Positions 1 through 6,857 of a DNA stretch of 11,918 bases are shown piece after piece. This DNA comes from an uncultured Ancrocorticia sp. (GTDB taxonomy: Bacteria > Actinomycetota > Actinomycetes > Actinomycetales > Actinomycetaceae), in NCBI GenBank assembly GCA_905373325.1, contig CAJPTB010000020.1, positions 1 to 11,918 of the forward strand, in the 5' to 3' direction. The notes under the pieces are model-generated. The model was not told the DNA's origin. It saw only the letters and a list, made by a program, of their open reading frames with translations, and searched no databases. The stretch's first letter is position 1; each line of letters opens with the position of its first letter. The position numbers and the translations under genes are program-made.

Positions 1-2189
1 CGGAGGACGGCACCGGTCTGGTCCACATTGCGCCCTTCGGCGAGGACGACATGATCGCCTGCCAGGAGGCCGGAATCGGCACGGTCGCCCCGGTCGACGA
101 AGGAGGCTGCTTCACCGCCGAAGTCCCCGATTACGAGGGCTTGCATGTCTTCGACGCCAACAAGCCGATCATCGCGGATCTGCGCGACTCGAGCGGGCCG
201 CTGGCTGCGATCGAGCGCGACAGGCGAGCCGTGCTCGTCCAGCGCAAGAGCTACGTCCACAGCTACCCCCATTGCTGGCGCTGCCGCAAGCCGCTCATCT
301 ACAAGCCCGTGTCTTCCTGGTTCGTCAAGGTGACGGCCATACGGGACCGCATGGTCGAGCTCAACCAGGAGATCACGTGGACGCCCGAACACGTCAAAGA
401 CGGAATCTTCGGCAACTGGCTGGCCGGAGCGCGCGATTGGTCGATCTCGCGCAATCGCTATTGGGGCGCCCCGATTCCCGTGTGGACAAGCGACGACCCG
501 AACTTCCCCCGAGTGGACGTCTACGGCTCCTTCGCCGAGCTGGAGAAGGACTTCGGCGTGGAGGTCGCCGATCTGCACCGTCCGTTCATCGACACACTGA
601 CCAGGCCCAATCCCGACGATCCGAGCGGGAAATCGACCATGCGCAGGGTGAGCGACGTCCTCGACTGCTGGTTCGAATCCGGCTCGATGCCCTTCGCCCA
701 AGTGCACTATCCGTTCGAAAACAGGGACTGGTTCGACAACCACTACCCGGGCGACTTCATCGTCGAGTACATCGGGCAGACCCGCGGCTGGTTCTACACC
801 CTCCACGTCCTCGCCACGGCGCTTTTTGACCGGCCCGCTTTCCGCAACTGCGTCTCGCACGGCATCGTCCTGGGCGACGACGGGCGGAAAATGTCGAAGT
901 CTCTTCGCAACTACCCTGACGTCTCCGAGGTGTTCGCCCGGCACGGCTCCGACGCCATGCGCTGGTTCCTCATGAGCTCGCCCGTGGTGCGAGGGGGCAA
1001 TCTCGTGGTCAAGGAGGCCGCGATCCGCGACGCCGTGCGGCAGGTGCTTCTTCCGCTGTGGAACGCCTACTATTTCTTCACCCTCTATGCCGGAGCGGCC
1101 GACGGAGGCCAGGGCTACCTCGCCGAGAGCATCGACCTCGCCGATGCGCAGGCCCTCGCTGCGCTCGACGTGCAGGACCGGTACGTTCTGGCGCATACGA
1201 AGAGGCTCGCCGACGCCGTGCGCGAAGACCTCGACGCCTTCGACATATCCTCGGCGTGCCAGAGCGTTCGCGATTACATCGACATGCTGACAAATTGGTA
1301 CGTCCGCACCTCGCGCGACCGTTTCTGGAACGAGGATGAGAGGGCTTTCGACACGCTTTACACGGTGCTCGTCAACGTGTCGAAAATCCTTGCACCCCTC
1401 CTTCCCCTTCTGACCGAGGAAATGTACAAGGGGCTCACCGGTGAGCGTTCGGTCCACCTGACCGACTGGCCTGAGCTTCCCGAAACATGTGACGCCCCCG
1501 AGCTGGTCGCCCAGATGGACGAAGTGCGCGAGATCGTCTCGGCCGGGCATTCGCTGCGCAAGGCGAACAAGCTCCGTGTCCGACTCCCGCTGAGGACTCT
1601 CTGGATCGTGTCGGATCAAGACCTCTCCGACTTCTCCGACCTCGTCGCCTCGGAGGTCAACGTCAAGGAGGTCCGCCTCGAAAGCATCGAGACCTACGGC
1701 ATGACGGCAACCCGGGAGCTCGCCGTCCTTCCGCGCGAGCTCGAGCCCGAGCAGCGCAAGCTCACGTCGTCTCTTTTCAAAGCGGCCCGCGAGGGCGCCT
1801 GGGAGGAGGTCGACGGGGGAGCGGTGCTCCACACGGAGCCTCCGATTCGCCTCAGGGAGGGCCAGTACACGGTGACGACGTCGGTCGTGGCCGACGACGG
1901 GGCCGTCGCGACGATCCTTCCCTCCGGCTCCTACATCGCCCTCGACGTCAACGTCGACGACGATCTCGAAGCCGAGGGATATGCGCGCGACGTCGTGAGG
2001 GCGGTGCAGGAGGCCCGCAGAGCCGCCGGCCTGCACGTCTCCGACAGGATCGCGCTCACACTCGGCGTTCCGGAGCCGCGCATCAGCGCGGTCGAGGCGC
2101 ACATCGACTTCATCGCGGGAGAGACGCTCGCCGTGCGCACCGACGTGCGGGCGGCTTCCGATCTCACGATCGACGTCGAAAAAGCTTGA
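1..2189 (+). CDS. ileS: Isoleucyl-tRNA synthetase, 3' part (start lies before the window)
   Basis: This class I aminoacyl-tRNA synthetase charges tRNA-Ile with isoleucine in the cytoplasm. The first complete codon is at position 3 and about 728 residues are visible before TGA at 2187-2189. The N-terminal Rossmann half with the HIGH motif is missing. The sequence opens in the CP1 editing domain ([11 protein letters not shown], then FGEDD). It continues through [14 protein letters not shown] (near 438), [11 protein letters not shown] (near 663), [16 protein letters not shown] (near 766) and an intact KMSKS at 888-902. The anticodon-binding helical domain includes [12 protein letters not shown], around 1290-1330. 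The protein ends without an evident C-terminal zinc finger and resembles the eukaryote-like type common in Actinobacteria, a type often less sensitive to mupirocin (family knowledge, not shown here). One oddity is that the editing motif reads APFGEDD where APAFGEDD is usual. folC begins 38 bp downstream with no terminator between, so the two are probably cotranscribed. Confidence 0.97.
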   Translation, partial: EDGTGLVHIAPFGEDDMIACQEAGIGTVAPVDEGGCFTAEVPDYEGLHVFDANKPIIADLRDSSGPLAAIERDRRAVLVQRKSYVHSYPHCWRCRKPLIYKPVSSWFVKVTAIRDRMVELNQEITWTPEHVKDGIFGNWLAGARDWSISRNRYWGAPIPVWTSDDPNFPRVDVYGSFAELEKDFGVEVADLHRPFIDTLTRPNPDDPSGKSTMRRVSDVLDCWFESGSMPFAQVHYPFENRDWFDNHYPGDFIVEYIGQTRGWFYTLHVLATALFDRPAFRNCVSHGIVLGDDGRKMSKSLRNYPDVSEVFARHGSDAMRWFLMSSPVVRGGNLVVKEAAIRDAVRQVLLPLWNAYYFFTLYAGAADGGQGYLAESIDLADAQALAALDVQDRYVLAHTKRLADAVREDLDAFDISSACQSVRDYIDMLTNWYVRTSRDRFWNEDERAFDTLYTVLVNVSKILAPLLPLLTEEMYKGLTGERSVHLTDWPELPETCDAPELVAQMDEVREIVSAGHSLRKANKLRVRLPLRTLWIVSDQDLSDFSDLVASEVNVKEVRLESIETYGMTATRELAVLPRELEPEQRKLTSSLFKAAREGAWEEVDGGAVLHTEPPIRLREGQYTVTTSVVADDGAVATILPSGSYIALDVNVDDDLEAEGYARDVVRAVQEARRAAGLHVSDRIALTLGVPEPRISAVEAHIDFIAGETLAVRTDVRAASDLTIDVEKA

Positions 2190-2219
2190 TCCGAAGCCAA
2201 TAGGCAGGCAGGAACGGCC

Positions 2220-2223
2220 AGGA
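2220..2223 (+). promoter_or_regulatory. Ribosome binding site supporting the folC start at 2228
   Basis: AGGA lies four bases before ATG 2228. A second in-frame ATG at 2375 (residue 50) is preceded by a purine-rich GGGGGAGGA run that is nearly adjacent to the codon. Spacing therefore modestly favours 2228, but initiation at 2375 or at both sites is possible. Confidence 0.45.
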
Positions 2224-2227
2224 AAAG

Positions 2228-3982
2228 ATGAACGGAGGCCCGATGCAAGGCCAAGGCGGCCCCCGCGAGAGCGGCCCTGACGACAACGGCCCCGACGGGG
2301 AAGGCTTCGACGGGAGGGAAGGCCTCCGCGGCGAAACGCGGGGCTTTCCGGCCGAGCTTCGGGGCGGGGGAGGAATGAGCTCCGCCTCGGAAAGGGAGCG
2401 AGACGAGGAAGCCCGGGACGAGGAGGCACCGGACGAGGAAGCCCAGGACGAGGAGGCCGCGCGTCTGGCGCGGGAGGCCGCGGAGGACGAGGAGTTCGAC
2501 GCCGCCGTCAAAGCCATTGTCTCCTCGGGGCTTGTCGCGGGCCCCGATCCGAGCGTTGTCGCGGACGTCGTCGCCGACGATTCGCAGTCCGGCCCACCGC
2601 CGGATGCGGTCGCCGAGGCGGAGAGGATCGCTCTGGACGGCGCGGTCGACGCCGTCTACCGCTCGATCCTCACTCGCGCGCCCGAGCACAAGGTGCAGCC
2701 CTCGCTCGAACGCGTGCGTGAGGCTCTGGCGATGTTGGGCAATCCCGAGCGCGCGTTTCGGTCGATTCACATCACGGGAACAAACGGAAAGACCTCCACC
2801 GCCCGAATGGTCGAAGCCCTTTTGCGCGAGCGCGGCCTGCGCACGGGCAGATTCACCTCGCCTCACCTGACGTCGGTTCGCGAACGCATGGCCATCGACG
2901 GCGCAGCGATTTCCCGCGAGGACTTTCTTGCCGCATGGGAGGACGTCGAACCCGTCGTCGAACTGGTCGACCGCAAGTCGACTGCTGCGGGCGGACCGCG
3001 GATGAGCTTCTTTGAGGTCTTCACCGTCATGGCCTACGCGGCCTTCGCAAACGCGCCCGTCGATGTGGCCGTCGTCGAAGTCGGAATGGGCGGGCTGTGG
3101 GACGCGACAAACGTGATCGAGGCAGACGTCGCCGTCATCCTTCCCGTCGCCATGGACCACGAGCGGTGGCTTGGCCACACGATCGAGGAGATCGCGAGGG
3201 AAAAGGTCGGAATCGTCAAGCCCGGCTCGTTCGTCGTCTCGGCGGGGCAGGAGGAATCCGTCGCCCAGATCGTGATGGACGCCGCCCGCAAAGCGAAGGC
3301 CCACCTCGTCGCCGAGGGCCCGTCGTTGCATTTAGTCTCGCGCGAAACGGCCGTCGGCGGCCAGCTTGTCACCCTTCAAACCCCGGCGGCCCGCTACGAA
3401 GACGTCCCGCTGGCGCTGAAGGGGGAGCATCAGGCTCGCAACGCCGCCATCGCCCTCGCGGCGGCGGAGGCCTTCTTCGGGGGCGGCGCATTCGCGGCCG
3501 ACGTCGTCGAGCACGCCTTCATGTCGGTTTCGTCTCCGGGGCGTCTGGAAATCGTTCGAAGCTCGCCGACGGTCGTGGCCGACGCCGCGCACAATCCCCA
3601 CGGCGCGCAGGCCACGGCCGACGCTCTGCGCGAGTACTTTCCGGGCAGGCTCGTCGGCGTCGTCGCAATGATGGCCGACAAAGACGTCGAGGGCTTCCTC
3701 GGGGTCCTAGAGCCCGTCTTGGACGCGGTCGTCGTCACCGACATCGCGTCGGATCGGGCGATGGACGCCGACGAACTCGCAGACATCGCGGGCGGCGTTT
3801 TCGGAGACGGACGAGTTTTCGTCGAGCGAGACCTGGCCGAGGCGATCGACCGCGCAGCCGGCCTGGCCGAGTCAGACGACGGCGCGCCCATGGCCTCGCC
3901 TGCCGTGGTCGTCCTCGGCTCCATTCAGCTGGTCGCCGCCGCCCGCACTCTCATGGGAAAGCCGGGGGCAGACGGGGCGTAG
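2228..3982 (+). CDS. folC: Folylpolyglutamate synthase / dihydrofolate synthase
   Basis: This cytoplasmic Mur-ligase-family enzyme uses ATP to add glutamate to dihydropteroate and/or to folates, which makes and retains active folate coenzymes. From ATG 2228 it is 584 residues, well above the 420-450 usual for FolC. The excess is an N-terminal region of about 130 residues that is Gly/Pro-rich, then acidic, with four DEEAx repeats (residues 59-78). The catalytic part begins near residue 140. It shows the P-loop HITGTNGKTS (GTNGKT at 184-189), FTSPHLTSVRER, SFFEVFTVMA, VVEVGMGGLWDATN, a MDHERWLG segment, an EKVGIVKPG segment, the SSPGRLEIV start of the C-terminal Mur ligase domain, and AAHNPHGA. 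Function is secure; the start is not, since ATG 2243 and ATG 2375 are in frame. It lies 38 bp after ileS, so the two probably share a transcript. The extension may be a disordered tail; nothing in it resembles a known domain. Confidence 0.94.
   Translation: MNGGPMQGQGGPRESGPDDNGPDGEGFDGREGLRGETRGFPAELRGGGGMSSASERERDEEARDEEAPDEEAQDEEAARLAREAAEDEEFDAAVKAIVSSGLVAGPDPSVVADVVADDSQSGPPPDAVAEAERIALDGAVDAVYRSILTRAPEHKVQPSLERVREALAMLGNPERAFRSIHITGTNGKTSTARMVEALLRERGLRTGRFTSPHLTSVRERMAIDGAAISREDFLAAWEDVEPVVELVDRKSTAAGGPRMSFFEVFTVMAYAAFANAPVDVAVVEVGMGGLWDATNVIEADVAVILPVAMDHERWLGHTIEEIAREKVGIVKPGSFVVSAGQEESVAQIVMDAARKAKAHLVAEGPSLHLVSRETAVGGQLVTLQTPAARYEDVPLALKGEHQARNAAIALAAAEAFFGGGAFAADVVEHAFMSVSSPGRLEIVRSSPTVVADAAHNPHGAQATADALREYFPGRLVGVVAMMADKDVEGFLGVLEPVLDAVVVTDIASDRAMDADELADIAGGVFGDGRVFVERDLAEAIDRAAGLAESDDGAPMASPAVVVLGSIQLVAAARTLMGKPGADGA
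2402..2461 (+). repeat. Four tandem 15-bp units encoding DEEAx
   Basis: Four consecutive in-frame 15-bp units encode DEEAR, DEEAP, DEEAQ and DEEAA inside the folC N-terminal extension. Units 1 and 3 share GACGAGGAAGCCC and units 2 and 4 share GACGAGGAGGC. This alternation suggests growth by duplication of a 30-bp pair. Gain or loss of units keeps the frame, so copy number may vary between strains. Confidence 0.85.
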
Positions 3983-3993
3983 CGCCTGGCTGC

Positions 3994-4054
3994 ATTCGCA
4001 CGCCGGGCTCGCGCGCGGAGCTCGCTCACAGTGTTCGCACGCAGCGCTCGCGCG
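3994..4054 (+). repeat. Two degenerate 22-bp direct repeats, 39 bp apart
   Basis: Positions 3994-4015 and 4033-4054 match at 19 of 22 bases (core TTCGCACGC, then GCTCGCGCG). A weaker third relative, ATTCGAACGCGGGGC, starts near 4058. They occupy the first part of the 224-bp gap between folC and ndk. I find no gene in this gap. The repeats may be decayed intergenic elements or chance in GC-rich DNA. Confidence 0.45.
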
Positions 4055-4102
4055 GTATTCGAACGCGGGGCGCCGTCGAATGTCGGCGAGGCAACGGGGA
4101 AC

Positions 4103-4157
4103 GGCGGCCGAGGCTTCCCAAGAGCCGCCCAAACGGGGCGTTTGAGCGCGGTTTTCT
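4103..4157 (+). terminator. Possible folC terminator or attenuator, two weak hairpins
   Basis: GGCGGC (4103-4108) can pair with GCCGCC (4124-4129). Directly after, CAAACG and CGTTTG (4130-4144) form a 6-bp stem with a GGG loop, followed by a short TTTT at 4152-4155. The stems are weak and the T-run is short and separated by several bases, so this is a tentative end for the ileS-folC transcript before ndk. Confidence 0.3.
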
Positions 4158-4194
4158 CGGGACGATGGGCGCATCTTCCGGTCTGCTTCCATGA

Positions 4195-4200
4195 AACAAT
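4195..4200 (+). promoter_or_regulatory. Candidate -10 box for a leaderless ndk transcript
   Basis: AACAAT matches TATAAT at four of six positions. Its 3' end is six bases before ATG 4207, which would put the transcription start on the A of the start codon. No purine-rich Shine-Dalgarno sequence precedes this ATG. No convincing -35 box is seen. Confidence 0.3.
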
Positions 4201-4206
4201 TGGCCC

Positions 4207-4623
4207 ATGGACTCTCAGCGCATTTTCATTCTGGTCAAGCCCGACGGCGTCGAGCGGGGGCTCGTCGGCGAGATACTCGGGCGCATCGAAGCCAAAGGGT
4301 ACAAGCTCGAAGACCTCAGGTACATGCGGGCGAAGGAAGAGGTTCTTCGAGTGCACTATGCGCATCTCGCCGATAAGCCGTTCTTCCCCGAAATCGTCCG
4401 ATACATGACTCGCGGCCCCGTAGTCGCCGCCGTTTTCAGCGGCGCGAACGTCATCGAAGGCGTACGGGCGCTGGCCGGCGCCACGAACCCGACTCAAGCC
4501 GTTCCCGGTTCCATCCGCGGAGACCTGGCCCGCGAATGGGGTCACGGAAACATCGAGAACCTCATCCACGCCTCCGATTCGGAGGAAAACGCGGAGAAGG
4601 AAATCTCGCTCTGGTTCAACTGA
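4207..4623 (+). CDS. ndk: Nucleoside diphosphate kinase
   Basis: This enzyme moves the gamma-phosphate of ATP onto other (d)NDPs through a phosphohistidine intermediate and balances cytoplasmic NTP and dNTP pools. The 138-residue product has the normal length for the family. It opens with RIFILVKPDGVERGL, carries RGPVVAAVFSG, ATNPTQAVPGSIRGD, and the active-site segment GNIENLIHASDS with catalytic His121. All core catalytic positions that I can recognise are present. The start at 4207 gives the canonical N-terminus. An overlapping ATG at 4191 is in another frame. No Shine-Dalgarno site is visible, which fits a leaderless mRNA. The HPr gene follows after 17 bp, so the two are probably cotranscribed. 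Confidence 0.97.
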   Translation: MDSQRIFILVKPDGVERGLVGEILGRIEAKGYKLEDLRYMRAKEEVLRVHYAHLADKPFFPEIVRYMTRGPVVAAVFSGANVIEGVRALAGATNPTQAVPGSIRGDLAREWGHGNIENLIHASDSEENAEKEISLWFN

Positions 4624-4627
4624 TTCG

Positions 4628-4633
4628 AAAGGA
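4628..4633 (+). promoter_or_regulatory. Ribosome binding site of the HPr gene
   Basis: AAAGGA with a 7-base spacer before ATG 4641 is a good Shine-Dalgarno site. It contrasts with the neighbouring ndk start, which has none. It sits in the 17-bp gap after the ndk stop and supports translation from a shared transcript. Confidence 0.7.
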
Positions 4634-4640
4634 AACACAT

Positions 4641-4922
4641 ATGTCAGAAAAGAGCACGGGGTATTCGCGCGAGGTCGTCGTCACCGACGACGGCGGCCTT
4701 CACGTCAGGCCCGCAGCTCAGCTTGCCCAGCTTGTGAAAACTCTCGGAGGAAACGTCTTCATCGACGGCGTTTCGGCGGATTCGGCCACAGAGCTCATGG
4801 CGGCCGGCTTCCACGAGGGCCAACAGGTGACCGTCTCCAGCCCGAACCCTGACAAGCGTGAGGCGGTCGATGCGATCGCGGACCGCATCGCCGGGGGCTT
4901 GGCCAACGCCAGGTGGGAGTGA
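4641..4922 (+). CDS. ptsH: HPr-family phosphocarrier protein
   Basis: HPr relays phosphate from enzyme I (phosphorylated by phosphoenolpyruvate) to sugar-specific EIIA domains in the phosphotransferase system. The 93-residue product is slightly longer than typical HPr (85-90). The active-site segment GGLHVRPAAQL carries His21, equivalent to His15 of E. coli HPr, followed by the conserved Arg23. Valine replaces the common Thr between them. Ser48 in SADSATELMAAG aligns with regulatory Ser46, so control by an HPr kinase is possible in principle, though none is visible here. The conserved LMAAGFHEGQQVTV strand-helix region is present. No ptsI or EII gene is in the window, so partners must be encoded elsewhere. 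A divergent HPr-like (NPr/Crh type) regulatory role cannot be excluded. It sits 17 bp after ndk with its own ribosome binding site. Confidence 0.9.
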   Translation: MSEKSTGYSREVVVTDDGGLHVRPAAQLAQLVKTLGGNVFIDGVSADSATELMAAGFHEGQQVTVSSPNPDKREAVDAIADRIAGGLANARWE

Positions 4923-4993
4923 ACCGGAGCCGGGCAAAGAAGAGCCGGCGACCGTTCGGGCAAAGGCTCGACAAGGCACAGCCGGATGAGAAG

Positions 4994-5015
4994 TCAAAAC
5001 CCGTGATTCCGGGCT
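4994..5015 (-). terminator. Weak minus-strand intrinsic terminator candidate
   Basis: Read on the minus strand, AGCCCG and CGGGTT (plus-strand 5010-5015 and 4998-5003) form a 6-bp stem, including one G-U pair, with a 6-base loop. The stem runs into TTTT. It lies past the large hairpin at 5026-5077 and could act as a second stop for the importer operon. Confidence 0.3.
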
Positions 5016-5025
5016 CATAGAAGAT

Positions 5026-5077
5026 GACAGCGAACGAGGGGGCAGCGCATTTTGCCGCTGCCCCCTCGTTCGCTGTC
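5026..5077. terminator. Perfect 22-bp hairpin, probable bidirectional terminator
   Basis: Positions 5026-5047 and 5056-5077 are exact reverse complements (22 of 22) around the 8-base loop CATTTTGC. The arm is GACAGCGAACGAGGGGGCAG followed by CG. It lies 103 bp after the HPr stop and 44 bp after the stop of the convergent binding-protein gene, where a shared terminator is expected. Neither side has a proper T-tract (TCTCTC on plus, ATCTTC on minus), which fits the T-poor hairpins often proposed as terminators in Actinobacteria. Confidence 0.75.
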
Positions 5078-5121
5078 TCTCAGGATCTATGGCCTTCGTG
5101 CGGCGTCGACGTTCGCGACGC

Positions 5122-6105
5122 TTATTTCTTGGTTACGAAACCCTTGGAGATCAGCCATTCGCGGGCGACTTTCGAAGGATCCTGGCCTTCGACGTCGACC
5201 TTTAAATTCATCTCCCGCATCTCGTCGTCCGTCAGAAGCGGCGCCATCTGATCGAAGTACGCGCGGAGCTTCGGGAACTTTTTGACGAGAGACGTCGCGT
5301 ATACGGGAGAGACGTTGTAAGCGGGGAAGAAACCGAGATCGTCTTTGAGCACCCTCAAATTGAGCGACTTGATGCGCCCGTCGGTCGAAAAAACCTCGCC
5401 GAAGTTGCACGATCCTCTGTCGGTTGCCGTGTAGATCGTTCCCGTGTCCATGACGGAAACGTTCTGCTCCGGCACGCCGTTGGGGTTTCCGCGCGGAATT
5501 CCGTACTTGCTGAGCAGCGGATTGAGGCCGTCGGTGCGGGAGTTGAACTCTGCGTCCACGCATAGCGTCCGTTTGGCAGGGGGAAGCTTCGCGATGTCGG
5601 AGAGTTTCTCAATCCCCTCTTCCTTCGCGTATTCCTCGCGCACCGCCAACGCGTAGGTGTTGTTGAGCTTCGAGGGTTTGCCCCAGGTGATTCCGTTGGG
5701 GCGGTCCTGATCGCTCACTGCCTTCCACTGCGCCTTCTGATTGGCCATTCCGTGAGTGTGGCCCATATAGGTGAGCCATGCGGTTCCGGTGTACTCCCAG
5801 CCCAGGTTTGTCTCGCCGTTGACCATAAGCTGACGGGCGGGCTGCGAGCCTGGGACGCTCGTCATGTCGACGACGTCGAAACCGGAGGCCTCGGCGGTGT
5901 AGACCGCGATCTTGCCGAGGATCAGCTGCTCTGTGAAAGCCTTCGACCCCACGGTGACTTTTATGCCCTTGGCCCCGGGAATCGGCTTGATCTTGCCCGG
6001 GCCGACGGGCTCAATGCCGGAAGTCGACGGCTGGAGTCCGCACGCCGACAGGCTCGTCAGGCAGGCGGCCAGCAGCGCAAGCACGCCTTTTCGTTTCGCT
6101 CTCAT
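5122..6105 (-). CDS. opuCC: Osmoprotectant ABC transporter, substrate-binding lipoprotein
   Basis: This extracytoplasmic receptor binds quaternary-ammonium compatible solutes such as glycine betaine, carnitine or choline and delivers them to the permease pair. It is 327 residues, a normal size for the OpuAC-like family. The N-terminus has basic residues, a hydrophobic stretch and a lipobox LSAC with Cys22, so it should be a membrane-anchored lipoprotein. The mature part starts with the family hallmark VTVGSKAFTEQLILGKI, then NGETNLGWEYTGTAW (near residue 95), and the second-lobe segment FGEVFSTDGRIKSLN, which is typical of OpuBC/OpuCC/OsmF proteins. ATG is at 6105-6103, two bases after the upstream permease stop. 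GAGGGGG lies 9 bases before it, inside the permease 3' end. It is the last gene of the operon and is followed by the hairpin at 5026-5077. The actual ligand cannot be read from sequence. Confidence 0.93.
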   Translation of the reverse strand: MRAKRKGVLALLAACLTSLSACGLQPSTSGIEPVGPGKIKPIPGAKGIKVTVGSKAFTEQLILGKIAVYTAEASGFDVVDMTSVPGSQPARQLMVNGETNLGWEYTGTAWLTYMGHTHGMANQKAQWKAVSDQDRPNGITWGKPSKLNNTYALAVREEYAKEEGIEKLSDIAKLPPAKRTLCVDAEFNSRTDGLNPLLSKYGIPRGNPNGVPEQNVSVMDTGTIYTATDRGSCNFGEVFSTDGRIKSLNLRVLKDDLGFFPAYNVSPVYATSLVKKFPKLRAYFDQMAPLLTDDEMREMNLKVDVEGQDPSKVAREWLISKGFVTKK

Positions 6106-6107
6106 GT

Positions 6108-6857
6108 TCACAGCCCCCTCGGGTAGAAGACAAATTCGACGACGCGTGCCGCCCAATCGACGGCGAGCGCGAGAACCGCGACAAGCAAGGATCCGAACAC
6201 GAGCACCCGGGTCAGGTTGAGGTTGACGCCCGTCGTGATGAGGAGGCCGAGGCCGCCGCCCTTGACGAATGTGGCCAGCGTGGCGCTTCCCACGAGGAGA
6301 ACGAGCGCCGTGCGGATGCCCGCGAGCATGACCGGAACGGCGAGGGGAAGCTCGACCTTGGCGAGAATGGCCGGGCTTGACATTCCCATGCCTCGGGCGG
6401 CCTCGACGAGTTTCGGGTCGACCGCCCGCAGGCCCACCATCGTGTTCTTCAGGACGGGCAGGAACGCGTAGACCACCAGGCTTGCCAGCGCCGCTTTGTA
6501 TCCGAAGTCGAGCCAGAAGGCGAAAAGGACGACGAGGCCCACCGTCGGAGCGGCCTGTCCGATGTTTGCGAGCACCATGACGGGCGTAGACAGGCGTCGG
6601 AACGGCTTTCTCGTGAGGATGATCCCCATGGGAATGGCCAACGCGAGCACGATGACCGCCGATACGACCGTCAGATTGAGATGCTCCAAAGTCAGCCTTT
6701 GCAGCTGGGCGGAGGCGAGGGTGACTTTCTCTGTTTCGCTCAAATCCGCGGTGTTCAGCCATGTCAGCATGACGATGAGAATGATGAGCAGGGCAATGGG
6801 CTGGACGAGCAGGCTCCTCCACGTCAATCCATTGACCTTTTTCCTTGCCTTGGTCAT
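6108..6857 (-). CDS. opuCD: Osmoprotectant ABC transporter, permease subunit (second)
   Basis: This integral membrane subunit forms half of the importer channel. The 249-residue product begins with a short basic cytoplasmic stretch (KARKKVNGLTWR) and a first membrane segment PIALLIILIVMLTWL (about residues 20-34). A periplasmic loop follows, then roughly five further hydrophobic segments, giving a BPD-transporter inner-membrane domain. The EAA coupling loop, EAARGMGMSSPAILAKVELP, contacts the ATPase. Its start ATG overlaps the ATPase stop as ATGA (6854-6857), which implies translational coupling, and GAGGG lies just upstream. It is longer than the partner permease by the N-terminal segment. 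The opuCB/opuCD assignment between the two permeases is by position and length only. Confidence 0.92.
   Translation of the reverse strand: MTKARKKVNGLTWRSLLVQPIALLIILIVMLTWLNTADLSETEKVTLASAQLQRLTLEHLNLTVVSAVIVLALAIPMGIILTRKPFRRLSTPVMVLANIGQAAPTVGLVVLFAFWLDFGYKAALASLVVYAFLPVLKNTMVGLRAVDPKLVEAARGMGMSSPAILAKVELPLAVPVMLAGIRTALVLLVGSATLATFVKGGGLGLLITTGVNLNLTRVLVFGSLLVAVLALAVDWAARVVEFVFYPRGL

Noticed and set aside
1931..3331. A 466-codon open frame on the minus strand opposite ileS/folC
   Set aside because: It lies opposite two well-supported genes. The product is low-complexity Arg/Gly/Asp/Leu with no recognisable domain, as expected for antisense of GC-rich coding DNA.
4931..4965. CGGGCAAAG occurring twice after the HPr gene
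   Set aside because: A 9-bp direct repeat 26 bp apart with no further structure; likely chance.
5024..5251. A small plus-strand open frame starting MTANEGAAHFAAAPSFAVS
   Set aside because: Its first codons are the 22-bp hairpin and the rest is antisense to the binding-protein gene. No ribosome binding site.
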